Shown piece after piece: positions 12,898 through 23,748 of a stretch of DNA of 64,000 nt. Under the pieces are notes generated by a model that had not been told where the DNA came from, searched no databases, and was given only the letters and a program-made list of their open reading frames with translations. The stretch's first letter is position 1, and each line of letters begins with the position of its first letter. The stretch is from Bathynomus jamesi. Its lineage: Eukaryota > Arthropoda > Malacostraca > Isopoda > Cirolanidae. A program made the position numbers and the translations under genes. The stretch is taken from assembly GCA_023014485.1 (NCBI GenBank), contig JAJOZX010000925.1, forward strand, positions 1 to 64,000, read 5' to 3'.

Positions 12898-14097
12898 CCT
12901 ACCTACTGTACCTACCTACCTACTGTACCTACCTACCTACTGTACCTACCCATTTACTAAATAAAACTCTAGTCTACCTACCTACTGTACCTTCCTACCT
13001 ACCCACTGTAGCTACCTACCTACTGTACCTACCTACCTACTGTACCTACCTACCTACCTACTGTACCTCCCTACTGTACCTACCTACCTACTGTACCTAC
13101 CTACTGTACCTACCTACCTACCTACTGTACCTACCTACTGTGCACACCATTAGATTCCCCGTGAAAAGTTATATCTGATTCACTACCTTAAACACTATTT
13201 GGTGCAGCCATATTCATTCAATAGAGAACAAACAAACAGACAAACAAACAAACTTCCTCTTTTATATATATAGATAGACTAGCAGAGATACCCGGCGTTG
13301 CCCGGGATGTAAGGGTGTGTCAAAATAAGGTAAAAAGATGAACAAAACTAAATGAACACATAAACACAAAGTTTTGGGTAATTGTTTTTATTCCTTGAAA
13401 ACATCAGACATTTTGTAGCACTTCAGTGTAAACAATGTTACGTGTTTTTCCATTGGGTGTCAAAACAAAGATTGCGAGGTGTTCCAACTTTTTGGGCCAT
13501 TGTCACCCATAGCAAAAGTCACACTCAAATGTCAAAATGCAGAAACTTATTCCTTAAACTTATATTTTAAAAAGTTCTCGAAAATAATGATTTTAAGCTA
13601 CCTACCTACCTACTGTCTAGTCTACCTACCTACTGTACCTACCTACTGTACCTACCTACCTACTGTACCTACCTACTGTACCTACCTACCCACCTACCTA
13701 CTGTACCTACCCATTTACTAAATAAAACTGTGGTAGTCTACCTACCTACTGTACCTACCTACCTACTGTACCTACCTACCTACCTACTGTACCTACCTAC
13801 TGTACCTACCTACCTACTGTACCTACCTACTGTACCTACCTACCTACTGTACCTACCTACCTACGTACCTACTGTACCTACCTACCTACCTACCTACTGT
13901 ACCTACCTACCTACTGTGCACACCGTTAGATTCCCCGTGAAAAGTTATATCTGATTCACTACCTTAAACACTATTTGGTGCAGCCATATTCATTTCAATA
14001 GAGAAATAGAGAACAAACAAACAGACAGACAGACAAACAAACAAACTTCTTTTATATATATATATATATATAATATAATATATATATATAGAATAGA

Positions 14098-14285
14098 AGA
14101 AGAATAGAAGATAGAATAGATAGAAGATATATTCCTCTGCATGATTTCTAACCACAAACCAGGCTTAGCCAAAGGCGCGCATCCTAAAGTGTTCATTCTT
14201 CTGAATGTATTCAGGAAGAGAAAGTTGGTTCGAGGAGATAATTCAACTAATTGACATAAATATTCCGGTCATATTATTATTATTA

Positions 14286-14324
<39 letters not shown>

Positions 14325-14484
14325 TTGGTAAATATATCTCTTCAATTTACGTAGGAAAATAATTAATACTTTCTGTCAGATGCATTATTTTAAGAAACTA
14401 TGTGAAAAGGCCTCACCAGATCACTTTGGTGGTCCCCAGATAGGATCAGGAGCTGAATTTCCAAGTATGGAGGTTTATTTATTA
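14098..14484. repeat. Spacer with AGAATAG repeats and (ATT)n; no gene seen
   Basis: Right flank of the Helitron array. Short AGAATAG/ATAGAAG repeats are followed by unique AT-rich sequence and an (ATT)n tract at about 14272-14322. I see no coding signal. Confidence 0.5.
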
Positions 14485-14511
14485 CTAGCTGAGGCCCGCA
14501 AAACATTTGCG
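14485..14511 (-). mobile_element. Second Helitron-like 3' terminus
   Basis: On the minus strand a 6-bp hairpin (CGCAAA, loop TGT, TTTGCG) is followed by GGCCTCAG and CTAG, then T. This is the spacing of a Helitron 3' end, from a family other than the array. The element would extend to the right. Its 5' end was not located. Confidence 0.4.
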
Positions 14512-14519
14512 ATCAAATT

Positions 14520-14825
14520 CAGGGGCGGATCCAGCCTTCTGGGCTGACTGTCTTCCAAAATTTGAAAAGTAAAAAATGCGTACGGAACTATTGTAAATCG
14601 TGAAATTTTCGCTATCACCTCTTTGGCAGAAGTACATTTTCAAGTTACTATAACATATTTTTAAATGAAACGAAAGATATAAAAATAAAACAATGGAAAA
14701 TTACATCATATTTATCAAAATATTATATAATTAAATATTATATATATTATTAAAATATCATATAATACAAAAAATTCACTGAAAATCCTGACCGTCTTCC
14801 GGAAGACGGTCTAAATCCGTCCCTG
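14520..14825. mobile_element. hAT-like MITE (CAGGGGCGGATCCAG family)
   Basis: The left end CAGGGGCGGATCCAG is matched by the inverted right end CTAAATCCGTCCCTG. Subterminal GACTGTCTTCC and GACCGTCTTCC also correspond. AAATT directly abuts both ends, possibly a 5-bp target duplication. The interior is AT-rich and non-coding. Related ends occur near 54920 and at 60660-61161. Confidence 0.6.
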
Positions 14826-14944
14826 AAATTAGTACCTTTATTGCAACATTACTTTTTTAAATATATTTCTAGTTATTCTTTCTCTAAACATTTTAAAAGA
14901 TTCAAAACTAAGTTAAAAAAGGATACATAAAGATGTCCACGCGT

Positions 14945-15216
14945 AAAAACAGGGTCAGGAATATAAGTACAAAACATCTGCGGTCAAATTACTTTCTTTA
15001 TGAAAGCAGCCCGAGAGCAATGTAGCAGAATTATGAAGACACTTTGGCAATTGTAAGAAAGCTTGGGAAGTCGTATCTATTTTTTACGTTTACTCGCAAT
15101 CTAAGATGGACTGAAATCGCTGGAAGCATTGAAGCTTATCAAAGACCAGAACATAGGCCAGATATTGTTGCAAGAATTTTTTACATGAAACTAAAAGCGC
15201 TGTTTCATGATGTAAC
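14945..15216 (+). pseudogene. Helitron replicase (Rep N-terminal region) fragment
   Basis: The frame through 15044-15216 reads QNYEDTLAIVRKLGKSYL, then FFTFTRNLRWTEIAGSI and HRPDIVARIFYMKLKALF. The order matches the conserved Helitron_like_N region of Helitron Rep/helicase proteins, whose typical blocks are QNYxDAMAIVRKxGKPDL, FITFTCNPxWPEI and DRPDLVARVFxxKLKAL. Just upstream in the same frame is SPRAM followed by a stop where a Gln or His is usual. After about residue 65 the frame runs into (ATT)n and is lost. Rep catalytic motifs and the helicase domain are not present. It is on the strand opposite to the array, so it is not simply that array's autonomous parent. It shows that Helitron-coding DNA has been at this locus. 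Confidence 0.65.
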
Positions 15217-15227
15217 AATTATTATTA

Positions 15228-15276
<49 letters not shown>
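15217..15276. repeat. (ATT)n microsatellite
   Basis: Nearly uninterrupted ATT/TTA triplets. A second ATT tract is at about 15653-15687. Confidence 0.9.
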
Positions 15277-18099
15277 GTAGTTCATACACCTTCAAATTTC
15301 AGCTGTAGGGACCCGCCAAAAAATGACGGGTTGAAGTTTCCCAAATGCCCACACCACCCCCTACATCTTTCACACCACCCCTACACCCACTCCCCTCCAA
15401 AAAATGATCGGTTGCAGTTTCCCATATGCCCCACACCTCCTTCCGCCTAAACAGACCAAAAGGAACATTTTTTCTTCTATGAACATTTTCTCTATCTGGC
15501 TTCGTTTAAAAATTTTGCACGCGTGTGCGACCGCAAAAATAAATATCCTCAGGATCCTCCTAGAACAGGTCTTTTCATCGGTGTAAAGATGAGCGGTTTC
15601 CGAGAAAAACGCACAGTAGTGACAGAAGCCTAGCCAGAAGGACAGAAACTGGTATTATTAATTATTATTATTATTATTATTATTATAGAATTTTTTATTT
15701 TTTAGTAAGTACCATATTTGGGTCGTGGTGAAACAGTATGCAACAGTACAAAGGATAAAAGGGTCATTGTTTGAATTATTATTTATTTGGCGTTTCACTA
15801 GTTAACCTTGGTTCGTTTGTTGAGTGTGTTTTGTTTTGTTTTTCTCCCATAATCATATATAAACTTAAGCCCATATCACACGACTGTTTGTAGACGATTT
15901 TCACCACTGAATCGTCATGGCCCGCTTAAAACCTATTGTAGCTGTTTACGTATCAATCAGCAACAATCGGGATTTGAAAGAGTTCAAAATCTTGTCGTTG
16001 AATATCGATCAATGCATTCGATACATTTTCAAACATTTACATAACATTTTCTGTTATTGTCGATAACTATAAACGGTTCTAATCGGCTTTAATTAAGCAA
16101 TTAGAGCTTTGGTATAGTCATACTTTCTTAAATTATCATAATCTTTCGTGATGATTGGTTTGTCGATAATCGTGGAAAGTTATAAAGTGCGTTCATATAG
16201 TTTTCTTTTTCATGTCCCATTTTGACTTTCAATGACATCCATCCCTAACTATGTATCCGGATCAAAGAAGATATGTGGGCGGAGCGAAAGAAAAATATAT
16301 GATGGGGTGGGTTAACAAAAAGTAAACAAAACAACTGTATTTATAATTTGGGGGCTTTGGCCAAATTGTAGCAGTAACCAGCCTTAGTAGCCTATCGCTA
16401 ACGAGTGAAGCGAAAGTGTGTGCATTATAAAGTAAGATACGCGTCAAGAAAAGGAATATCAAATACAGTATGAGGCGTATTTGGTTATTTTGTTTGAATT
16501 TTAGTCAGTCATCACCCTTCCTCCTACGAACAGCTCCCACCTGTAAATCTGTTTAAGGGGCGGAGCATACATAGGACATGCGATACATCCGTATAAATCT
16601 CTACAAGAGGGAATCTTAAACACAATCATAACTCAAACTTCGCATAGACGCGCACAGACACACACGGGAACAGCCGAACAGGTAGTTAAAGTAAAAAAAT
16701 AAAATAAAAATAATTGAATGGAGCAGGTTAGGCCTAATTAAAGTTTTGTGTGGAAACGGTCTATTTTTGCCATTTCTGTTCATCATTTACTGAGTGAAAA
16801 GGGGAAGAACTCTAAAAGCTCGTCTACAACCAAAATACATGATTAACTTTGACACTGGTTTGATATGATTAATTCAACCATACGATGTAACAAACTTAAC
16901 TGATATAACAAGGTTGGATTAACCACTTGTTAACAAATAGTTAACCAGAATTTGGTTGTACTTGTAACTGAAGATATTTCTGTGAAAGTGAACACGTTTC
17001 TGTGAGAAATTTGGCGGAAATAAGCTATCACGTTCTTAAAATGAACATGAGTGCGGATGATGTGAACGTGCCTAAATTAATTGGGGGCTCGGCATTCAAT
17101 GTCGTTCATATTTTAGAAAGAAAATGCATAGATAATTTTTTTTCATTTACGTGAGCGGGTGTAAAGTGTAAACGTCTGTTTTTCATGATTATTGGCAACC
17201 AAATCTATTCAGCCAATCTTTTCCTTAAAGATAACTTGTAGGATTCATTTATTTATTTACTGGTAGAAGCATCTACTGAGAAATAAAATATATTAAATAT
17301 AAACATAATTGAAAATTTTGTGAGTTTAAGTACTATATTACGTATATATAATTAAATGTTCTATTTAGTTAAACTTTATTACTATAGTGCTTGCGCGAGC
17401 ACACACACACACACACACACACACACTATAGTGGATGTAATTTCCCAGAAGAGTTCCTTGTTCTATGCACGGTTTGTGTTTAATATATATATAAGTTTCT
17501 CAGGGGACCATTCTGAGTTTGTATATATATATATATATATATATGAAAAGGGGGTCGGAAGGAAGCAGTTAAGCGGATTTCGACCTCAAGGGGAACGAAA
17601 ATCTTTCAGTTTATTAAGATCATGTGAAATGTCCCTAAAGTTATCGTTCAGTAATTTGGTAGAAGAATGAATCGGTGATTTTTCTTTTTGTTTCCTATCT
17701 AATAGCTCTGACTGCAGTGTTTGGAGATGGTCTCGAGAGTGTTAAAATAAACGTATTCAGAGTTTTTCTTTGATTTTCGTTTAGGACGAAAATGATAGTT
17801 CTTTTCAGTCTTTTTGTCTCCGAAACATTTTGGAAATCATCGTTCAAATTCCATTTTTGTAACATGGTTAAATTTCTCGAAGGAATGGTTCGAATTTGTC
17901 TAATTTATTGGATGGTTCTGACGCGGGAACTGGCTTCGGTGTTGACATTTTGTTAAACGAAATTGAATTCGAGATACGGATAAAGATCGAGCGTCGAGTA
18001 TGTCTCTAACTTCAGTTTGAGAACGACAGACACTTTTCCTCGGTTCGAGAAATCTGAAAGGAATTTAAGTTTAAAAAGAAAGTAAAAGGGGTATATATA
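15277..18099. other. AT-rich spacer, no gene recognised
   Basis: Contains a short repeated CCGCCAAAAAATGA/TCCAAAAAATGATCGG block at 15310-15420, a (CA)n tract at 17400-17426 and (TA)n at about 17521-17544. A small palindromic element may lie at 16824-16960 (ends TACAACCAAA and TTTGGTTGTA). Scattered ORFs lack splice or domain support. Confidence 0.4.
16824..16960. mobile_element. Possible small MITE
   Basis: Ten-base perfect inverted ends TACAACCAAA/TTTGGTTGTA, with partial inverted similarity inside (GATTAAC/GTTAACC). No clear target duplication. Confidence 0.3.
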
Positions 18100-19603
18100 T
18101 GTAGCGTATCGACAAGAAATAGACCAACAAATCGACAGACATACTTTCTTTCCACGCTACCATAAAACAGTTTGGAACACACGTGGGCAAGAGTCAAACA
18201 ATGGAGCGTCTATTTTTCCCCAATGGGAGCGAACCAAAAACCGTTAACAACTAAAAGACGCGTGGACAAAGCGTCTTAAGAATGAAGTCTACGTCATAGG
18301 CCTACGGTATAAAAGGAGCTTCCACTTATACTCACTCTCACTCACCCGTACGCTCACCATCGAACGTCCACCAACCGCTTTCCGGCCCCTGGCCGGGGGC
18401 ACGGCCGCTACTTTCTTCAGGGCCTACAATTTGTCTTCACGTGAGATCTACAGACCACCTGCAGAAGCAATCTTTCGAGGCCCAACCGGAATCACTTCGG
18501 GCCTGCGGTTTGCCGGGTCGGCCTTCAAGTTTCTCCACGTTCCTCGAGATATCTTCCGCACCACAGGCCTACGCCTGCAATATCACAAGGCCAGCCTGCA
18601 CCTCGAGAAGTAACATCACCTCAGGCCTCCACGAAGCCTACATCCATCATCTCAAGAGGCTTAACGAACAACAACTAGAATCTGCGTAATAGGTTTGTCT
18701 TCAACCGCCTTCAACAAAGTTACGTCACCATAAGCTAAGTACCCTTTCTAAGTACTCTTGAAGCCTACATTAGCCTACCACCGAACGGTAGGCTATACTC
18801 CCAAATTGTGTATTTACGCGTTCCAACTGACTCTCGTGAAAGAACGCAGTAGGCCTATCATCCAATTCAAGTGTCATTTCAATACCGTTATTCCGCGTAT
18901 CATCCGTCATTATGTTCAAGTCATATATGTGTGTTAATAAATATTCTCTTGACGTAATCATTTAACATCACATAATGTTTCTATATAAATGATATTTGTG
19001 TCAAGCATTTCAATCCATTATTATTAGGCCACATCAATTATTCTATGTGCATCCATGCAATCATTTAGCCTACTTAATCAGTGTCAAGTTTCCATTCAAT
19101 GTACCAAACGCACGTGCATTCTTTATATCATTACTAGGCCTATTCAATGTTACATGTCGCATGCCATTTACATACCATCGATGAGTATTACATTATTTAT
19201 TACGTGTCAATTAAGCTATTAACATTTCATCTTATTAGCTAAGCCTATGCCATAAGCATAACGTAAAACTACCAATTAATTACTGTCAATTCTTTGTTAT
19301 ATCACAGTGAATAAAATAACGGATTTATTTTCATAATAAACTACAAAAGTAAGGTGTCTTTCATAACCTTAATATTAATTTGCTTGAGCGTAAATCAAGC
19401 TGGTGACCTCGCTGCCATTTCGGTCACTTCCAATAGTATGGTGGATCTAATCAAATAACCATTCATTCCAATCGGTGATACTGTATTACATCATAAATTA
19501 TTAACCCAGCCTATCATTATAAAGCAATCAGTCATTGCCTAATCAATCGTTGCATACAATTAAATCATTATCACCTTAAACGGCTAAAACTAGCTCCACT
19601 ATA
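18100..19603 (+). repeat. 5' LTR with core promoter
   Basis: Contains TATAAAAGG at about 18308 with a TACGTCA CRE-like site just upstream, which could start transcription about 30 bp downstream. AATAAA at about 19311 is a plausible polyadenylation signal. The 60-82 aa ORFs inside are present in both LTRs but match no family I know. Confidence 0.7.
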
Positions 19604-20930
19604 AATTGGTGTAACCCCGGAGTGACTCGATCTTATTTTACGTTATTTATTCACAGCGATCCTTGTGCTTAGCTATTATTGACCATTTCATTTTTTTGCA
19701 GCCACATTAAATAATTTCTATGTAAATACGGTATTCATAAATTCAATGTGATTTTCTGCAGCCATATCAAATAATTTCTATGTACGTACGGTTTCATAAA
19801 TTCAGTGAAATTAATAGGCCTACTTGCAAACAGTGATATTCGTTCCGCGCGGTACTTTAATGCCTTACTGTCTCGCGGTCATGTGCCGTCGCACAATCAC
19901 CGCAACTTTCAAATTCCCGAGTGCGTCCCCCTGAGTCGAGTCTCACTGCCTCCTGACGGCAGGGGCGCGGCGACCCCTTGGAGAAGCCACCACTGGCATT
20001 GGGTCCTGCTCCGCCGTCATACGGATCGTGGAGGGACTCACGAAACTCACCACCTAACGCCTCAGGACAACACTCCCCCCCCCCCCCCAGCGCTGCAGTC
20101 AGTCCCAAATTCGTTTCAAACGGCGCATTCTTTCGTCACCACCTCGTCCAAAATATTCAACGGTCCCGTCTCGGCCGTTGTACGGTAAATCATTTGGCGA
20201 TAAATCTGGTGACGCGCCTCATTGATCAGCGAATTTTTTCCGTAAGCACGACGGGTTTTCCCTTCCCCATTCCCTACGGGAAGGCCTAAAAAGAAAGCAT
20301 TCTTCAATCAACGAGCAGAGCGCACACATGCATCCACGCAAAACAAACACTTCAGGCACAGGGTTGGCGATCCCCTGCCTTCATCAACTGTCTCTTTGCA
20401 TCATTCCGTGGATTATTCCTGCTGCTCGTGGACTGAACGACGTTTCTTTTTCTCCCTTCGGCAGGAGCGACCTCGACGACAACATTCACACGACGAGTTA
20501 CGGGCACAGCATTCGAACTCAGACAGTTCCCCGGCCCCTCTCGTTTCCTTCGTCCACTCTTCATTGCTCCACATTCCTGCCGAAGTCCAACCCCTGCGGC
20601 AGGAGCGACCTCAACGAGAACAACCACGCGACGAGTTACGGGCACAGCATTCGACCACCAACACAGTCCCCCCGCCCCTCTCGTTTCCTCCGTTCGCTCC
20701 TCACTGTCCCCCATTCCTGCCGTACCCCAACCCCACCCCCCTGCGGAACCCCCACCCCATACACCAGCGTTTCCTCTTCCGAGCATCTGACGACCCTTCA
20801 TTCCTTCCTGCGTCAGGAATTCCACGACATACCAGGCCAAGCGTCAAATCTCGGAGTGGCCTCATCAGGTCTCCCAACAGAATGGTATTTCTTCTCAGTA
20901 TCGTTCCTTCGTCTCTGAGAGGGAACTACT
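19604..20930 (+). other. LTR-element interior, no recognisable gag-pol
   Basis: Begins with the putative primer-binding site. Holds a ~57-bp tandem duplication at about 19695-19805 (each copy with AAATAATTTCTATGTA). A GC-rich section follows with a C-run at 20074-20088, then a ~135-bp direct repeat (20456-20730) whose copies share CGACGAGTTACGGGCACAGC. A 196-codon ORF (20328-20918) spans this repeat. Overlapping ORFs exist on both strands here and none resembles a known protein, so I do not call a gene. Confidence 0.55.
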
Positions 20931-22437
20931 TGTAGCGTATCGACAAGAAATAGACCAACAAATCGACAGACATACTTTCTTTCCACGCTACCATAAAACA
21001 GTTTGGAACACACGTGGGCAAGAGTCAAACAATGGAGCGTCTATTTTTCCCAAGGAGCGAACAAAACCGTTAACAACTAAAAGACGCGTGGACAAAGCGT
21101 CTTAAGAATGAAGTCTACGTCACAGGCCTACGGTATAAAAGGAGCTTCCACTTTATACTCACTCTCACTCACCCGTACGCTCACCATCGAACGTCCACCA
21201 ACCGCTTTCCGGCCCCCTGGCCGGGGGCCACGGCCGCTACTTTCTTCAGGGCCTACAATTTGTCTTCACGTAAGATCTACAGACCACCTGCAGAAGCAAT
21301 CTTTCGAGGCCCAACCGGAATCACTTCGGGCCTGCGGTTTGCCGGGTCGGCCTTCAAGTTTCTCCACGTTCCTCGAGATATCTTCCGCACCACAGGCCTA
21401 CGCCTGCAATATCACAAGGCCAGCCTGCACCTCGAGAAGTAACATCACCTCAGGCCTCCACGAAGCCTACATCCATCATCTCAAGAGGCTTAACGACAAA
21501 CAACTAGAATCTGCGTAATAGGTTTGTCTTCAACCGCCTTCAACAAAGTTTACGTCACCATAAGCTAAGTACCCCCTTTCTAAGTACTCTTGAAGCCTAC
21601 ATTAGCCTACCACCGAACGGTAGGCTATACTCCCAAATTGTGTATTTACGCGTTCCAACTGACTCTCGTGAAAGAACGCAGTAGGCCTATCATCCAATTC
21701 AAGTGTCATTTCAATACCGTTATTCCGCGTATCATCCGTCATTATGTTCAAGTCATATATTTGTGTGTTATAAATATTCTCTTGACGTAATCATTTAACA
21801 TCACATAATGTTTCTATATAAATGATATTTGTGCAAGCATTTCAATCCATTATTATTAGGCCACATCAATTATTCTATGTGCATCCATGCAATCATTTAG
21901 CCTACTTAATCAGTGTCAAGTTTCCATTCAATGTACCAAACGCACGTGCATTCTTTATATCATTACTAGGCCTATTCAATGTTACATGTCGCATGCCATT
22001 TACATACCATCGATGAGTATTACATTATTTATTACGTGTCAATTAAGCTATTAACATTTCATCTTATTAGCTAAGCCTATGCCATAAGCATAACGTAAAA
22101 CTACCAATTAATTACTGTCAATTCTTTGTTATATCACAGTGAATAAAATAACGGATTTATTTTCATAATAAACTACAAAAGTAAGGTGTCTTTCATAACC
22201 TTAATATTAATTTGCTTGAGCGTAAATCAAGCTGGTGACCCTCGCTGCCATTTCGGTCACTTCCAATAGTATGGTGGACCTAATCAAATAACCATTCATT
22301 CCAATCGGTGATAGTGTATTACAATATAAATAATTAACCCAGCCTATCATTATAAAGCAATCAGTCATTGCCTAAATCAATCGTTGCATACAATTAAATC
22401 ATTATCACCTTAAACGGCAAAAACTAGCTCCACTATA
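20931..22437 (+). repeat. 3' LTR
   Basis: Same promoter (TATAAAAGG at about 21133) and AATAAA (about 22143) as the 5' LTR. Preceded by the purine stretch GAGAGGGAA. Confidence 0.7.
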
Positions 22438-23340
22438 TATATGTAATTGCGAATTATGAATTTTGTTGTCCAGTCACCTAACTCGTTGGTATCCAACAAA
22501 TTTTCTAAACGGCTGATAAGTCAATTAAAGGTCAAAGGTCAATTAGGCGGAGTCTAAATGATTTCCAAGATAGTAAATTTGGAAAATAATTCATGACCTC
22601 AGTTATAATTCTGCCTTGTAAGTTCTAGTCGATAAGTGGCACAGTTTGGATTCTAGAATTATATTTCATTATCTCCCCTTTTCCAAATATTTTGACATTT
22701 TCACCTTTTCAATTTCAAAATTCTAAATTGTAAATTTGATGTATTTATTGTGACTAATTTCCGCAAATAACTTTGTAAAGTTTGTGTTAAAACAGATGAT
22801 TTGGTGAATTTATTTCTCGAAGAAAATTGCAGAACTTGCGTGGAATTTTTTAAACAAATTTTTTACTTTTAAGGAATTTTAATTAAAGTGCTTCATTAGT
22901 TTTATATTTTGAGTTATATAAGAACCCCCCACCCCCTCTATCCCCACCCCGTACCCCCCAATCTTATAACCCATTTAAGACTTAAGCCAGTCATTTGAAA
23001 AGAATTGTTGGGAAATCAAAATTTCTCTTTGTTTTCCTTAATGGACAAAATTTTGTAGATGTAAAAGTGAGAAATTTGATTGGGAAATAAATGAAAGGAC
23101 AATTTGATGTGAAATTTTAATTTGTGAAGTAAAAATTTGTAGGAATGATGGTATTGTTTCTATATTATCTCGCAAACCTCTCTGAATCTCGCCGAGGGTA
23201 TAATAATGTTGAGAAATGTTTATTCAAAGAAAACGCAGAAAGTGTGCGCTTTATTAAATTTAGGCCATCCACGCGCGTCTGGACTATCTTGGAGAAGTAA
23301 ACCAATGCGCAATAATAGGTGCATGCAAATACCGGTAGCG
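22438..23340. other. Spacer, no gene recognised
   Basis: AT-rich unique sequence with one C-rich patch (22925-22965). No long frame, splice pair or repeat end was identified. Confidence 0.35.
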
Positions 23341-23344
23341 CTAC

Positions 23345-23696
23345 AATATATATATATATATACACCTTACCTTATGAACCTTATGTTGTTTCGTGCGTTG
23401 GTCTCTCTTCACACGGAGGTCAAGCTGGTGGCCCCGCCTCTAGGTCTGGCCTGGTGGAGGAGCGAGTTGCTTTCTTGCGCTCTCCACCGTACATAGCCAG
23501 GCACGCCCGGCTCATCTGGTACTGTCCTGAGCCAGGCATCCAGTCTTTTCTTGAAGACTTCAACTTTGACTCCCGTTACGTTTCTGAGGTCCTTAGGAAG
23601 CTGGTTGAAAAGTCTTGGCCCCCTGACAACCAAGCTATTTTCCTTCAGGGTTGAGGAGGTCCCTTGTCGTGCCTTTAATTTGGGAACACTACACAT
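23345..23696 (-). pseudogene. LINE reverse transcriptase C-terminus plus 3' UTR
   Basis: An open frame from 23696 to 23409 on the minus strand contains LVVRGPRLFNQLPKDLRNVT, VFKKRLDAWLRTVPDEPG and the terminal RGGATSLTSV. This is the conserved C-terminal tail of arthropod non-LTR retrotransposon RT proteins (the GPRLFNxLPxxIR ... FKxxLDxxLxxVPDEP pattern). No catalytic RT motif is present, so it is a 5'-truncated insertion. The 3' end passes into (TA)n at 23345-23362. Family level (Jockey/CR1/RTE) is not resolved. Two more copies of the same family are at 28680-29650 and 48333-48935. Confidence 0.7.
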
Positions 23697-23700
23697 TCTG

Positions 23701-23701
23701 C

Positions 23702-23738
<37 letters not shown>

Positions 23739-23748
23739 ATATATATAT
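23701..23748. repeat. (TA)n microsatellite
   Basis: Alternating TA, nearly uninterrupted, between the LINE fragment and the Tigger-like MITE. Confidence 0.9.

Larger units (their letters stand above)
1..14097 (-). mobile_element. Head-to-tail tandem array of non-autonomous Helitrons (14 units plus a cut one)
   Basis: Units are read on the minus strand. Each starts with TCTATCTATATATA, followed by AAAGAGGAAG and a GTTT/GTCT-rich tract. It then has a conserved ~150-bp block, a long (TACC)n/TACTG microsatellite, and a conserved ~270-bp block. The end is a hairpin (arms CCCGG and CCGGG around GCAACG), ATCTCTG and CTAG. TC at the 5' end, and a hairpin about 10 nt before CTAG, are the known Helitron termini. 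Unit junctions (plus-strand positions, CTAG|TC) are 344/345, 1246/1247, 2281/2282, 3094/3095, 4186/4187, 5103/5104, 6177/6178, 7201/7202, 8279/8280, 9304/9305, 10195/10196, 11226/11227, 12153/12154 and 13278/13279. Unit length is about 0.81 to 1.13 kb, varying with microsatellite length and MITE content. The rightmost unit has a 5' end at about 14097 and no upstream CTAG. The array runs off the left edge. Short plus-strand ORFs inside units are repeat by-products. Confidence 0.82.
18100..22437 (+). mobile_element. Non-autonomous LTR retrotransposon (two ~1.5-kb LTRs, 1.3-kb interior)
   Basis: Two direct copies at 18100-19603 and 20931-22437 are nearly identical; by eye I count about ten substitutions plus a similar number of 1-3 bp indels. 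Both begin TGTAGCGTATCGACAAG and end CTCCACTATA, so the ends are imperfectly inverted (TGTAG/CTATA). TATA flanks both sides, compatible with a 4-bp target duplication, although the site is in TA-rich DNA. TGGTGTAACCCCGG starts 4 nt after the left LTR, where a tRNA primer-binding site would be. A purine stretch GAGAGGGAA lies just before the right LTR. The interior encodes no recognisable gag, protease, RT, RNase H or integrase, so the element must have depended on a partner. Low LTR divergence suggests a recent insertion. Confidence 0.75.

Noticed and set aside
12702..13178. 158-codon ORF rich in [12 protein letters not shown]
   Set aside because: Translation of MITE plus (TACC)n/TACTG repeats; no stops simply because the repeat lacks them in that frame.
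447..13570. Repeated 60-90 codon ORFs in the array, such as those beginning MFLFLENIRHFV or MRFFLRYCGTTT
   Set aside because: They repeat once per Helitron unit, run through the MITE or the TACC microsatellite, lie on the strand opposite to the Helitron, and change length with microsatellite slippage.
1..14097. CRISPR-like or ordinary tandem satellite
   Set aside because: Units are ~1 kb with Helitron ends and internal repeats; there are no short direct repeats with unique spacers, and the context is eukaryotic.
18431..18689. Overlapping 60-82 codon ORFs in the LTRs
   Set aside because: Present in both LTRs, two overlapping frames, no known domain; GC-rich leader sequence explains them.
20328..20918. 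196-codon ORF, with 162- and 179-codon ORFs overlapping on both strands
   Set aside because: Spans a direct repeat in GC-rich DNA; three long frames at once point to composition. No gag, zinc knuckle, protease or RT motif.
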